64,000 nucleotides of DNA from Rhodococcus sp. Leaf247. Lineage in GTDB: Bacteria; Actinomycetota; Actinomycetes; Mycobacteriales; Mycobacteriaceae. The notes below the pieces were generated by a model that had not been told where the DNA came from, searched no databases, and saw only the letters and a program-made list of their open reading frames with translations. The translations under genes and the position numbers were made by a program. The DNA lies in assembly GCF_001426185.1 (NCBI RefSeq), contig NZ_LMRP01000001.1:784765-848764 (forward strand), written 5' to 3'. Below are positions 7,249 through 15,981 of the stretch, piece by piece (the stretch's first letter is position 1; every line of letters begins with the position of its first letter).

Positions 7249-8610
7249 ATGATCGTCGTCGAGGCCTTCGCCGCAGCGCTCGTTCTCCTCGCCGCGTTCC
7301 TCGTCGCGCGAGCGGTCTTCTATCGCCCGCAGGTCGGTGTGCTCGTGCTGGCCGCGTTCGTGCCGCTGAACGGTCTCCTGGCCATCCTTCCGCTGCCGGG
7401 CATCGTGGCCGGGTGGAAGGAAGGTCTGGTGATCTTCACGCTCGGATCCGCGTACATCCGTCGCAGCCGGGCACGATCCGGGCGCGCGCCGACCTTGTTG
7501 ATGCCGTGGTGGCCGGCGGCTGCGCTGTTCGTCGTGTTCGGCGTCGCGTCGGCGTTGTTGTCCTTCGGCGTCATCGGCACCGTGGGCATCAAGGTGACGT
7601 TCTTCTACCTGCTGCTCGTCGCGATCCTGTGGCTCGCACCGTTCGACGCCCGCGATCGCGATCACCTGGTCACCGTCCTGATGGGAATGGGCGCCTTCAC
7701 CTCGCTCGTCGGACTCGCCCAGTTGGCCGTCGGTCCCGCTGTCCTGGTGTCGCTGGGCTACGAGTACGGAACCCAGGTGCGCACCTCCGGCGGCCTGCTG
7801 CGCACGTTCAGCACGTTCAACCTCCCGTTCCCGTTCGGTCTGTACGTGATGTTGTCGCTGCTGGTCGGCGGGGCTGTCGCACTGGCGGATCCCCGGCGAC
7901 GACGGAACCTTCTGTTCCTGTGCGCGAGCCCGTTCATGGTGATCGCGATGTCCAGTGCGATCGTGCGCGCGGCGCTGCTCGGCCTCGCCGTCGGACTGAT
8001 CTACATGGCGATCATCCGCTTCCGCGCTCTCGGCGGACTTCTCGTGATCGTCGCCGCCCTCGTCGGCGCGATCCTCCCGTTCGTCCCCAAGATCACCTCG
8101 GTCTTCTTCTCCTCCAGCAGCCTGAACGAACGCGGTGGCCGCTGGAACGAAGTGATCGAGAAAGTGAAGACCCACCCGTTCGGAGAGGGGCTGGGGTCCA
8201 GCGGCGCTGCCGCCGACCGGATCTCGACAGCTCAGGGCACGACGTTCTCCGGACTGTCCACCAATTACCAGCCCGACAACTACTACGTGAAGACAGCTCT
8301 CGAACTGGGCCCCATCGGACTCTGGGCCGTGCTGGCGCTGTTGATCACAGCGCTGCTCTGGTGTACCCGACTGTCCCGGACACTGCCCGGGCAGGACGGC
8401 GCACTCTCGCTTGGGGTGGGGGCCTCGATCGTCGCCGCGATGTTCGCGTCGCTCGTGGCCACCTATTTCGAGATCTTTCCTATCGACGTGTATTTCTGGC
8501 TTCTGTTAGGAGTAGTGGGATGCGCAGCAGCACAACACGGATCGTCTTCGGGGCCCTCGCCCTCCGACCGGGAGGCAGCGGTGTCCAGACATACATCCGC
8601 GAGCTCCTGA
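7249..8610 (+). CDS. O-antigen ligase/Wzy-type polymerase
   Basis: A 453-residue polytopic membrane protein with about 11-12 hydrophobic helices. A large extracytoplasmic loop (about 285-345) contains NERGGRWNEVIEKVKTHPF-G-GLGSSG, typical of the Wzy/O-antigen ligase fold. It would polymerize lipid-linked repeat units on the outer face of the membrane. It starts 13 bases after the sugar transferase. Its last 91 bases overlap the next gene, and the C-terminal tail after residue 422 is hydrophilic. Polymerase and ligase cannot be separated by sequence alone; the presence of Wzx and Wzz favours polymerase. Confidence 0.82.
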   Translation: MIVVEAFAAALVLLAAFLVARAVFYRPQVGVLVLAAFVPLNGLLAILPLPGIVAGWKEGLVIFTLGSAYIRRSRARSGRAPTLLMPWWPAAALFVVFGVASALLSFGVIGTVGIKVTFFYLLLVAILWLAPFDARDRDHLVTVLMGMGAFTSLVGLAQLAVGPAVLVSLGYEYGTQVRTSGGLLRTFSTFNLPFPFGLYVMLSLLVGGAVALADPRRRRNLLFLCASPFMVIAMSSAIVRAALLGLAVGLIYMAIIRFRALGGLLVIVAALVGAILPFVPKITSVFFSSSSLNERGGRWNEVIEKVKTHPFGEGLGSSGAAADRISTAQGTTFSGLSTNYQPDNYYVKTALELGPIGLWAVLALLITALLWCTRLSRTLPGQDGALSLGVGASIVAAMFASLVATYFEIFPIDVYFWLLLGVVGCAAAQHGSSSGPSPSDREAAVSRHTSASS

Positions 8611-9572
8611 ACGAGCTCCCCCAGCATCTGTCGGGGACCGACCTCGCCGCGGTCGTGCAGAAGGACGCCGTCGGCGAGCTTCCCCGCGCGGTGCGGCCGA
8701 TGGTCAGACCGGTGTCGGGCGGGGCTGTGCGCGCGGTACTCGGCGCGTTGCCGGTCGGCTCGCACGACGTGGTGCACGGCCTGGATGTCGACCTCCCGTT
8801 GATCTCTCGGGGCGCGACAGTTGCGACCGTGCACGACATCTCGGTCATCGACATGCCGTCGGCATCGAGTCGGTTCCGCGCGGCCGGCGAGCAACGGTTG
8901 GTGCGGCGATCGCTGCGGACGGCCGATCTCCTCATCGCGGTGTCCCGGTTCACGGCCGATCGCATCAAGGCCGTCAGCGGCCGCGACGCCGCGGTGGTCG
9001 AACTCGCCCCGGCAGCATGGGCGACGCCGCCCGACGAGAACGCCGTCGAGGCGGTGCGGGCCAAGTACTCGCTACCCGACACGTTCGTCATGCAGGTGGG
9101 CACCGTGGAGCCACGCAAGAACGTCCAGTTGGTCGCCGACGCCGCCGAGACGCTCGGTGTTCCGTGCCTTCTCGCCGGTGCAGGGTCGACCGGTCCATCC
9201 GCTCCCCGCTATGCGACTGGCCTCGGGTACGTCGACGTCGAGGACCTCCCCGCCCTCTACTCGGCCGCCACCATCACCGCGTACGCCTCGCGCTACGAGG
9301 GGTTCGGACTGCCTCCTGTCGAAGCGATGGCCTGCGGCGGCGCCGTCGTGGCCAGCGCGGTGGGAGCGCTCCCCGAAGTGGTGGGCAAGGGCGCGGTGCT
9401 GCTGGACGACGAACGCGTCGAGTCCTGGGTGGACGCATTCCGACCCCTGCTGTTGGACGCAGCCGCCCGTGAGGACCTCGTCGCCCAAGCGCTGCACGCC
9501 ATGGCGGACCTCACGTGGGCGCGGACGGCCGAGCGCACCGCGGCGGCGTACCGCGCAGCCGGACTCCTCTGA
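8520..9572 (+). CDS. GT4 glycosyltransferase
   Basis: A 350-residue GT-B fold enzyme, cytoplasmic or membrane-associated, transferring a sugar with retention. An N-terminal acceptor domain with FGALALRPGGSGVQTYIREL is followed by a C-terminal nucleotide-sugar domain with QVGTVEPRKN and the EX7E motif (Glu260 and Glu268 in YEGFGLPPVEAMACG). The ATG at 8520 has AGGAG upstream and lies inside the polymerase gene, giving a 91-base overlap. The next gene overlaps its stop by one base. Donor and acceptor are unknown. Confidence 0.87.
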   Translation: MRSSTTRIVFGALALRPGGSGVQTYIRELLNELPQHLSGTDLAAVVQKDAVGELPRAVRPMVRPVSGGAVRAVLGALPVGSHDVVHGLDVDLPLISRGATVATVHDISVIDMPSASSRFRAAGEQRLVRRSLRTADLLIAVSRFTADRIKAVSGRDAAVVELAPAAWATPPDENAVEAVRAKYSLPDTFVMQVGTVEPRKNVQLVADAAETLGVPCLLAGAGSTGPSAPRYATGLGYVDVEDLPALYSAATITAYASRYEGFGLPPVEAMACGGAVVASAVGALPEVVGKGAVLLDDERVESWVDAFRPLLLDAAAREDLVAQALHAMADLTWARTAERTAAAYRAAGLL

Positions 9573-11044
9573 TGGACGACGACATCGTCGGCGACGGTTC
9601 GGAGACTGCCGCACCCGACTACCGGGCTCTGGCCGCCGACCCCAAGGCCGCGGCGCGCGCGACGATCGCCGTGTTGGCGTCGCGAGTGATCGTCGCCGGC
9701 CTGGGGTGGGTCGGGAGCGTCATCGTCGCCCGCTCGCTGAGCCCGGAGGGATGGGGCCAGTTCAGCTTCGTCTTCGCGCTCCTGGGCCTGATGTCGGTGG
9801 TGACCGATCTCGGGGTGGGGCGTGTGGTCCTGGCTCGCCTGATGGACGACGACGCCGACGAGATCGGCCGCACCGCATCGTCGTTCCTGGCGTTACGGAC
9901 GGTTCTCGGTGTCGTCGGGTACGTCCTCGCCGTCGGCTACGTGCTGATCCTGCAGTACCCCGGTGAGGTCGTTCTCGCGACGGCGCTGGGCGGACTGGTG
10001 GTCGTCTTCGCGACGCCGTCCCACGCGTTGTCGGTGTTGTTCCAGGCTCGGCATCGAATGCTGCTCGTCGCGGTCGTCGAGAGTCTGGGCCAGGTCCTGC
10101 AACTCGTCCTGACGATCCTGGCCGCGGTGTTCGCACCGGTGTTGCTGATCTTCGTCCTACCCGCGGTGGCGAACGAGGCGTTCCGGGCCGTCGGCAAGGG
10201 TCTGGCCGTTCGGCGACGCTCGGTCGGCCTACGCCCGTCCCGGCACATCGACGTCAGCAGGTGGGGGGCGTATCTGCGCGAGGCCGTCCCGCTGGCCATC
10301 GGCTTCGCGTTGACCATCGCCATGCTCAAGATCGACGTCCTGATGCTGAGTCTGCTGGACACGTTCGATGCCGTCGGCCTGTACTCCATCGGCTACAAGT
10401 TCTCGGACATGATGGACACGATCGCGCTGGCCGCCGTGGCGCCGGTGAGCACGTTGCTGGTGGCGGCGTGGCCGAACGAGCTCGCGGTGTTCCGGGCCCG
10501 GTCCCGTTCCGCGGGAATCTACTTCGCGACGTTCGGTGCCGTCGCGGTCGCGGGATTCTGGCCGTCGGCCGAACCGCTGATCCGCCTGCTCTACGGGGAG
10601 CGGTTCACGGCCGGTTCCGACGCGGCCCGACTGTTGGTGCTCGGCGCCGCCCTGATGTCACTGATCCTGCTGGGCATCTTCCTGCTCGCATCCGCAGGAA
10701 TGCAGCGGCACTATCCGGTGGTCGCTCTGTTCGGCCTCGCGCTCAACATCGCGCTCAACATCGTGCTGATCCCCCACCTGTCCTACAACGGTTCCGCGAT
10801 CGCGACCGTCGTCACCTTCGCGGTGACGGTGGTGATGCTCTGGATCGTCATCGAGCGCAGCATGCCCATGTCGGGACTGTTGGCCGTGATGCCCGTTCTC
10901 TCGCTGGCGGTCGTCACCGCGGCGGTCACGGCGGTCGCCACGCTGGCCGTCGACGCCGCGCCCGCGTTGTGGTTCCTGGTGTCCGTCGTCGCCGCGGTCG
11001 TCGTCGGAGCAACCGGATTCGTGCTGTCGAGGAGGGACTCGTGA
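9572..11044 (+). CDS. Wzx-type oligosaccharide flippase
   Basis: A 490-residue MATE/MOP-superfamily transporter with about 14 hydrophobic segments. Near the N-terminus it has SRVIVAGLGWVGSVIVARSLSPEGWGQFSFVFALLGL, the polysaccharide biosynthesis signature of Wzx proteins. It would flip the completed undecaprenyl-linked repeat unit to the outer face for the polymerase. The ATG shares its A with the preceding TGA stop. The following gene's GTG overlaps its own stop. Confidence 0.86.
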   Translation: MDDDIVGDGSETAAPDYRALAADPKAAARATIAVLASRVIVAGLGWVGSVIVARSLSPEGWGQFSFVFALLGLMSVVTDLGVGRVVLARLMDDDADEIGRTASSFLALRTVLGVVGYVLAVGYVLILQYPGEVVLATALGGLVVVFATPSHALSVLFQARHRMLLVAVVESLGQVLQLVLTILAAVFAPVLLIFVLPAVANEAFRAVGKGLAVRRRSVGLRPSRHIDVSRWGAYLREAVPLAIGFALTIAMLKIDVLMLSLLDTFDAVGLYSIGYKFSDMMDTIALAAVAPVSTLLVAAWPNELAVFRARSRSAGIYFATFGAVAVAGFWPSAEPLIRLLYGERFTAGSDAARLLVLGAALMSLILLGIFLLASAGMQRHYPVVALFGLALNIALNIVLIPHLSYNGSAIATVVTFAVTVVMLWIVIERSMPMSGLLAVMPVLSLAVVTAAVTAVATLAVDAAPALWFLVSVVAAVVVGATGFVLSRRDS

Positions 11045-12114
11045 ACACCGTCTTCGTCGGCCACACCTCGAACATCTCGGGCGCGGAGAAGATGCTGCTC
11101 GCCGTCGTCGGAGAAGCCGTACGGTCCGGCGCGGCGGTGACCGTCGTGTGCCCGGAAGGTCCGCTGGCGCAGGCACTCCCGCCGGAGGCGCAGCATGTGG
11201 CGATTCCCGAGCTGGGTCTCGGCGGTGAGCAGGGACCGGCTCGGATCCTGGCCGCGGCACGGATGGCGGCGCGGTGGGTGTCGGCGGCCCGGACCATCCG
11301 CTCGTTGTCGCGACGCCCCGGCACCGCCACCGTCGTGAACTCTCTGTTCGCCCTTCCCGCGGCGCAACTCGCCCGACCCCCGCGCGGCGTGTCCTGGCTC
11401 GTCCACGACGCCGTCGCCAGCGGTCGGCAACGCGCCGTCGTCTCGATCAGTCGACGCGTGGTGCGGCGCGCGGTCGCGTGCACGGAGGCGGCAGCCGCTC
11501 CGGTCCGCGACCTCGGCCTGCCCGCCGAGGTGGTGCCGTACGGCGTGCCGTGGCCGGTGGAGGACTACTTCGCGGCGACGCGGACTCCACCGGTGGTGGG
11601 CATGCTCGCACTGCTGACTCCCTGGAAGGGCCACCTCGTCCTTCTCGACGCGATCGCCCGGCTCGACGGCGTGGACGTGGAACTGGCCGGGGGCAATTTC
11701 TCCGGAGACCAGGACTATGTCGACGAACTCCGCGCTCGCGCAGAACGTCCGGACCTCGCGGGTCGGGTGCGTTTCCTCGGCCACGTGGATCCCGACGAGG
11801 TTCTGCGTCGATGGGACGTCGTCGTGTCCTCCAGTGTGCTTCCCGAGGCCGGTCCCCTGTCGGTCCTCGAAGCGATGTCGCACGGGCTTCCCGTCGTCGC
11901 GTCGGATCACGGCGGGCCGACCGAGTTCCTCGCTCACGGAGAAGGAATCCTGGTGCCCGCGGGCGACTCCGGCGCCCTGGCCGACGCGCTGCGCACTCTC
12001 CTCGGTGACGACTCCACACGCGCCGAGATGGGGCGACGCGCCCGAGCGACCGTCGCGGCGCGCCACGACAGCGCCGTGACACTTCCGGCGCTGTATTCCG
12101 AGTTGATCGCATGA
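11041..12114 (+). CDS. GT4 glycosyltransferase
   Basis: A 357-residue GT-B retaining glycosyltransferase. The N-terminal domain begins VFVGHTSNISGAEKMLL. The C-terminal domain carries LLTPWKGHLVLLDAIA and the EX7E motif (Glu269 and Glu277 in PEAGPLSVLEAMSHG). It starts at a GTG that overlaps the flippase stop as GTGA, so it is translationally coupled. It is the second of three glycosyltransferases; together with the initiating enzyme they would build a repeat unit of about four sugars. Confidence 0.87.
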   Translation: MNTVFVGHTSNISGAEKMLLAVVGEAVRSGAAVTVVCPEGPLAQALPPEAQHVAIPELGLGGEQGPARILAAARMAARWVSAARTIRSLSRRPGTATVVNSLFALPAAQLARPPRGVSWLVHDAVASGRQRAVVSISRRVVRRAVACTEAAAAPVRDLGLPAEVVPYGVPWPVEDYFAATRTPPVVGMLALLTPWKGHLVLLDAIARLDGVDVELAGGNFSGDQDYVDELRARAERPDLAGRVRFLGHVDPDEVLRRWDVVVSSSVLPEAGPLSVLEAMSHGLPVVASDHGGPTEFLAHGEGILVPAGDSGALADALRTLLGDDSTRAEMGRRARATVAARHDSAVTLPALYSELIA

Positions 12115-12325
12115 GCGCCGCGGAAATGGCTCGCATCGACCATTCCCCGACGCACCACAATGGGCGTCAGGACGGTTTGGAGGACAGAAACCGGCATTCC
12201 GACAAGAGGGTGACACACCACTTCTCGGCATTACCTGGGGTGAACCGCGACCTGCGTATCATCGAATGGGACATGTCGATCCGCGACATTGTGCGCGTTC
12301 GCACGAGCGATTCGAGGAGATTCGG
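12115..12325 (+). other. 211-base spacer before the chain-length gene
   Basis: This is the only sizeable gap inside the polysaccharide operon. It has an open frame of 75 codons starting ATGA at the previous stop (12111-12338), but its composition is not protein-like and it runs into the next gene in another frame. TATCAT near 12257 could be a -10 element for an internal promoter. ACCATTCC occurs at 12139-12146. I see no terminator. Confidence 0.4.
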
Positions 12326-13621
12326 TTGGCTCCCGTAGACGACCCGGTGCACCGCGGTGACGTTCCCCCGCCGATCGACCTGGCGGGTCATATGCGTGAA
12401 CTCGGCCGCGCAGTCGTCCCGGCCCTTCTCGTGGCACTCCTCGTCGGAGCGGCAGTATTCGGCCTCCGCGAGTTCATGACGGAGAAGCAGTACTCGGCGA
12501 CCGTGGTCACCGAGATCGAACCGGCCGGCGAGATCGTGCCCGGCGACGCGTTCATCGAGCAGCTCCGTGCGCCGTTCATCGGCCTCGCGGCCGACAACGA
12601 CGTGCTCGAGCAGGTGCTGGCGCAGGTGGACACGGGGTGGGATGCGGGCACGCTCGCCTCGCATCTGGAACTGACACCGGGGACCTCGCCCGCGCTGCTC
12701 GACTTCACGGTCACCGCCGACTCGCCCGAACAGGCTCTGCAGCTGGTCCGCACGACGGTGGCCACCGTGTCGCAGGCGTCGTCGGCCACGGCGGCACGCA
12801 ACGCGCAGGGTCAGCTCGAGCAGATCCAGGGCGCCATCGCCGCCGAGGAAGCGCGCAACGCTCAGCTGATTCCCGGCGATCCGGCGCGCACCGCCTCCGA
12901 CCAGTCGCTGTCGGACCTCAGAACCCAGTTGACGCAACTGCAGTCGACGGGAGGCGGGGACCAACTCGTCGTTCTCGCCGTCCCGGAACAGAGCACCGCC
13001 CCCGTCTCCCCCAAGCCCGTGTCCGAGGCGTCGGTGGCCGCGCTGCTCGCGTTGATCGTCGCGGCCGAAGTGATCGTCCTGCTGCGTAGCCGGTTGGGCC
13101 GCACACCCAGCCGCGCGTGGGCTCGGCGCATCTCGCGGAAATACGGTGCCGAGTTCGACCCGACCGTGACCACCGGTCTGCCGCCCGTGGTCGCTGCCTC
13201 GGTCGCCGCGTCGGAACGCGGTGCCGCACCGAACTCCACGGGCTCCGTCGGCGCCCGCCACGCCGCGAACCGCGGACGCACCGAACAGAACGTCCTGGTG
13301 CTCGTCGGCGACGACGCCGTCTACCCGGCGCCCACCGCGACATCACCCGGCGGGCAACCCCGTCACCCCGACGCGTTGGTCGGCGCCGACCTCGCCAGCG
13401 AGTGGTGGACGTTCATCGATGTGCACGACGTCGAGACGGCGGTGGTGTTGCTGTCCTCCAAGGGGCGTGACCGTAAGACCGCCGAGGCCGCACTTCGGCG
13501 CCTGCGCGCTTTCGGACTCCGTACCCACCTCGTGGTACAACCGTCCGGACGTCGGCGCCCGTCCGAACCGGTCATCCAACGACGCCCCGACAAGCAGGTC
13601 GAGAACAATGCCAGACACTGA
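12326..13621 (+). CDS. Wzz/chain-length determinant protein, kinase-less
   Basis: A 431-residue membrane protein of the polysaccharide co-polymerase type. It has a membrane helix at about 30-50, a periplasm-facing helical region of about 180 residues, and a second membrane helix (ASVAALLALIVAAEVIVLLRS, about 215-235). A 190-residue cytoplasmic tail has no Walker A, Walker B or tyrosine cluster, so it is not a fused BY-kinase. It sets polymer length with Wzy. The TTG start at 12326 is chosen because GAGGAG (12314-12319) lies 7 bases upstream. The tail has a folded-looking part (about 315-415) that I do not recognise. Its end overlaps the next gene by 14 bases. Confidence 0.75.
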   Translation: MAPVDDPVHRGDVPPPIDLAGHMRELGRAVVPALLVALLVGAAVFGLREFMTEKQYSATVVTEIEPAGEIVPGDAFIEQLRAPFIGLAADNDVLEQVLAQVDTGWDAGTLASHLELTPGTSPALLDFTVTADSPEQALQLVRTTVATVSQASSATAARNAQGQLEQIQGAIAAEEARNAQLIPGDPARTASDQSLSDLRTQLTQLQSTGGGDQLVVLAVPEQSTAPVSPKPVSEASVAALLALIVAAEVIVLLRSRLGRTPSRAWARRISRKYGAEFDPTVTTGLPPVVAASVAASERGAAPNSTGSVGARHAANRGRTEQNVLVLVGDDAVYPAPTATSPGGQPRHPDALVGADLASEWWTFIDVHDVETAVVLLSSKGRDRKTAEAALRRLRAFGLRTHLVVQPSGRRRPSEPVIQRRPDKQVENNARH

Positions 13622-14720
13622 CAAGATCGCCATCGTCCACGAGCGGTTCACCGAGGTCGCCGGCTCGGAACACGTCGTCGAGCAACTCGCCCTGCAGTGG
13701 CCGGGTGCGCAGGTGTACGCCCCGATCGCCCGACCGGAGGGGACTCCTGCCGGTCTGACGACTCCCCCGCACACCACGTGGCTCAATTCCGTCTACAACG
13801 GCATCGGTCAGCGCTCGTACGCTCCCGTGCTTCCCCTGATGCCCAGCGCTTTCCGTCGTCTCCCGCTCCGGGATGCCGAGGCCGTCGTGGTCAGCCATCA
13901 CGCGTTCGCGACGCAAGCCGTCCATGCCACCGACGCACCCGTGATCGCCTACGTCCACAGCCCCGCACGGTGGGCGTGGGATCCCGAACTGCGTGCCGGA
14001 GAGGGTGGCGGCCGGGCCGGCGCCGCGATCCTCACGGCACTCTCCGCGGTGGCACGTCGGTGCGAAACGGGCGCCGCTCCCAGCCTGACGACGGTCGTCG
14101 CCAACTCGACCGCTGTCGCGGAACGCATTTCGCAGTGGTGGGGGCGTGACGACGCGGTGGTGGTGCATCCGCCGGTGGACACGGAAGGTTTCACACCCGA
14201 CCCGACGGTGGAACGCGAGGACTTCTTCCTGCTCGCCGGCCGCCTGGTTCCGTACAAGCGACCCGACATCGCGATCCGCGCCGCGGCTCGCGCCGACGTT
14301 CCGCTGATCGTCGCCGGCGACGGCCGAGCCATGGAGCAGTGCCGCGCCCTCGCCGGTCCGAAAACCGTGTTCCTCGGTCGCGTGTCGCACGAGAAGCTTC
14401 TGCATCTTCACCGCACGGCGCGAGCACTGCTCATGCCCGGCATCGAAGACTTCGGCATCGTCCCCGTGGAATCCATGGCGACGGGCACGCCCGTCATCGC
14501 GCTCGGTGAGGGCGGCGCCGTCGACTCGGTCATCCACGGCACGACCGGTCTGCACATCTCCCCCGGTTCGGACGATCACATCGTCGCAGGCTTCGCCGAC
14601 GCGATGTCGTCCTTCGACCCGAACCAGTTCGACCGCACCGAGATCCGTGTGTGGGCGGAAGGATTCTCCCGAGCGAACTTCCGCGCCCGGATGCAGGAGG
14701 TGATCGATGCCGCGACATAA
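13608..14720 (+). CDS. GT4 glycosyltransferase (mannosyltransferase-like)
   Basis: A 370-residue GT-B enzyme. It starts KIAIVHERFTEVAGSEHVVE, a nucleotide-sugar glycosyltransferase opening seen in WbaZ/MtfB-like mannosyltransferases. A donor domain has LAGRLVPYKRPDIAI and EX7E (Glu280 and Glu288 in IEDFGIVPVESMATG). It overlaps the chain-length gene by 14 bases and is itself overlapped by 14 bases by the acyltransferase gene, so all three are co-translated. Mannose as donor is a guess from similarity. Confidence 0.86.
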   Translation: MPDTDKIAIVHERFTEVAGSEHVVEQLALQWPGAQVYAPIARPEGTPAGLTTPPHTTWLNSVYNGIGQRSYAPVLPLMPSAFRRLPLRDAEAVVVSHHAFATQAVHATDAPVIAYVHSPARWAWDPELRAGEGGGRAGAAILTALSAVARRCETGAAPSLTTVVANSTAVAERISQWWGRDDAVVVHPPVDTEGFTPDPTVEREDFFLLAGRLVPYKRPDIAIRAAARADVPLIVAGDGRAMEQCRALAGPKTVFLGRVSHEKLLHLHRTARALLMPGIEDFGIVPVESMATGTPVIALGEGGAVDSVIHGTTGLHISPGSDDHIVAGFADAMSSFDPNQFDRTEIRVWAEGFSRANFRARMQEVIDAAT

Positions 14721-15975
14721 GTCCGGAAGCACCTACGCGTCCTCGGAGTTGGACCGCACCTTCGCGCCGGCTCAGACGCTCGCGGTCATCGGCCCCGTCG
14801 TGGGCCTCGACGAGGACTCTGTGCGAGCGATGCTGACCGCTGCGGAGACGGCATCGCCGGCGTCCCGCATCCGCGTCGATGCGCGGGCGGACCGGCGGCA
14901 CTGGGACTACCGCGAGAACATCGCGTCGGGAACAGCTGTAACGTCCCGGCCCGATCTGGCGACCGACGATCTCGGTGAACTGATGGACCGTGTCCGGACC
15001 CGTCCGGGCGAGCGCGCCCCCGTGGAGATAGTGCTGTGCGGCGACTACGTCGTCGTCCACTATTCGCACGGCGTCGGCGACGGTCAGATGGGCGTCACCA
15101 TGGTCGGCGCCGCGGCGTCCGATCCCGGCCACGCGATGGCCGCCAGCATGGCCCCGTCACTCCCTCGGAACGCGACCTGGAGTGCCGTCCGTCGACACTT
15201 CGGCTCCACACCCTCTGCGGCACGGGACTTCTGGCGCCTCCGCGCCCACCACAAGCGTCGGGACAGCGCACCGGCCACGCGCCGCATCGAGCACTGGGCC
15301 GAGTCCAAGACCACTCGCGCCGCCTACATGGCTCCGGAGCAGGTCGCCGCGTTGCGAGCCTGGGGCAAGGAGCACGCTCCCGGCGCCACCAGTGCGTCGG
15401 TGTCCGTGGCTCTGGTGATCGCCGCGCTGCGCAGTGAGGGTGTGGATCTCGACGAGCACGTCATGATCCTGTTCAACTGCCGCCGGTACCTCGACGCGTC
15501 GCACCGGGCCGAGCACGGGAACTTCGCCATCGGCATCCCGGTGAAACTCCCGACCCTCCCCACTCCCGGCGACGTCGCGACGGTCATGAAGGAGGTCATC
15601 GATTCGGGATGGCCCGTCGCCGTTCTCGCGCTCGCCGATGCCAAGGCCGCCATGAAGGGCCACCGCACGTCCCCGCCGCCTCCGCCCGACGACGTGGTCG
15701 TGGTTCCGGAGCGTCCGCGACTCGCCGTCAGCGACCTGGGCACGCTCTCCCTCTACGACCACCTCACCTGGCGTGACGACGGTCGGCCCCGGCAGATGAC
15801 CGCGGCGCTCGAACCCGACGGTCCCGACGGGATCTCGGTCCTGATCTCCCAGGTCCAGGGCGGCCGTTCGTATTCCGCCTCGTTCTGCGGCGGCATGATC
15901 GACGTCGCGGTCGTCGACAGAGCGCTGGCCCGAGCCTGCGCCGACCCGGTCGCCCTCCTCCGCGGTATCGAGTGA
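14707..15975 (+). CDS. HXXXD-type acyltransferase (condensation/PapA superfamily)
   Basis: A 422-residue soluble protein. The catalytic HXXXD motif is His121-Gly-Val-Gly-Asp125 in YSHGVGDG. The structural region near the C-terminus, VSDLGTLSLYDHL, resembles the DFGW-like motif zone. Such enzymes transfer acyl groups from CoA or a carrier protein to hydroxyls (PapA, wax-ester synthase, chloramphenicol acetyltransferase). Its 14-base overlap with the last glycosyltransferase places it in the polysaccharide operon, so O-acylation of the polymer or a glycolipid is the best hypothesis. A relative lies at 59950. Confidence 0.72.
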   Translation: MPRHKSGSTYASSELDRTFAPAQTLAVIGPVVGLDEDSVRAMLTAAETASPASRIRVDARADRRHWDYRENIASGTAVTSRPDLATDDLGELMDRVRTRPGERAPVEIVLCGDYVVVHYSHGVGDGQMGVTMVGAAASDPGHAMAASMAPSLPRNATWSAVRRHFGSTPSAARDFWRLRAHHKRRDSAPATRRIEHWAESKTTRAAYMAPEQVAALRAWGKEHAPGATSASVSVALVIAALRSEGVDLDEHVMILFNCRRYLDASHRAEHGNFAIGIPVKLPTLPTPGDVATVMKEVIDSGWPVAVLALADAKAAMKGHRTSPPPPPDDVVVVPERPRLAVSDLGTLSLYDHLTWRDDGRPRQMTAALEPDGPDGISVLISQVQGGRSYSASFCGGMIDVAVVDRALARACADPVALLRGIE

Positions 15976-15981
15976 TGCAGC

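Noticed and set aside
7413-8519. Long open frame upstream of the GT4 start, giving a 719-residue reading
   Set aside because: Arg/Pro-rich shadow of the polymerase gene in another frame; only the part from 8520 is protein-like.
12139-12146. ACCATTCC as another operator of the polysaccharide locus
   Set aside because: A lone half-site without a partner at the right spacing.
12111-12338. 75-codon ORF overlapping the glycosyltransferase stop and the chain-length start
   Set aside because: Composition is not protein-like, it crosses the start of a better gene in another frame, and no family is suggested. Treated as spacer.
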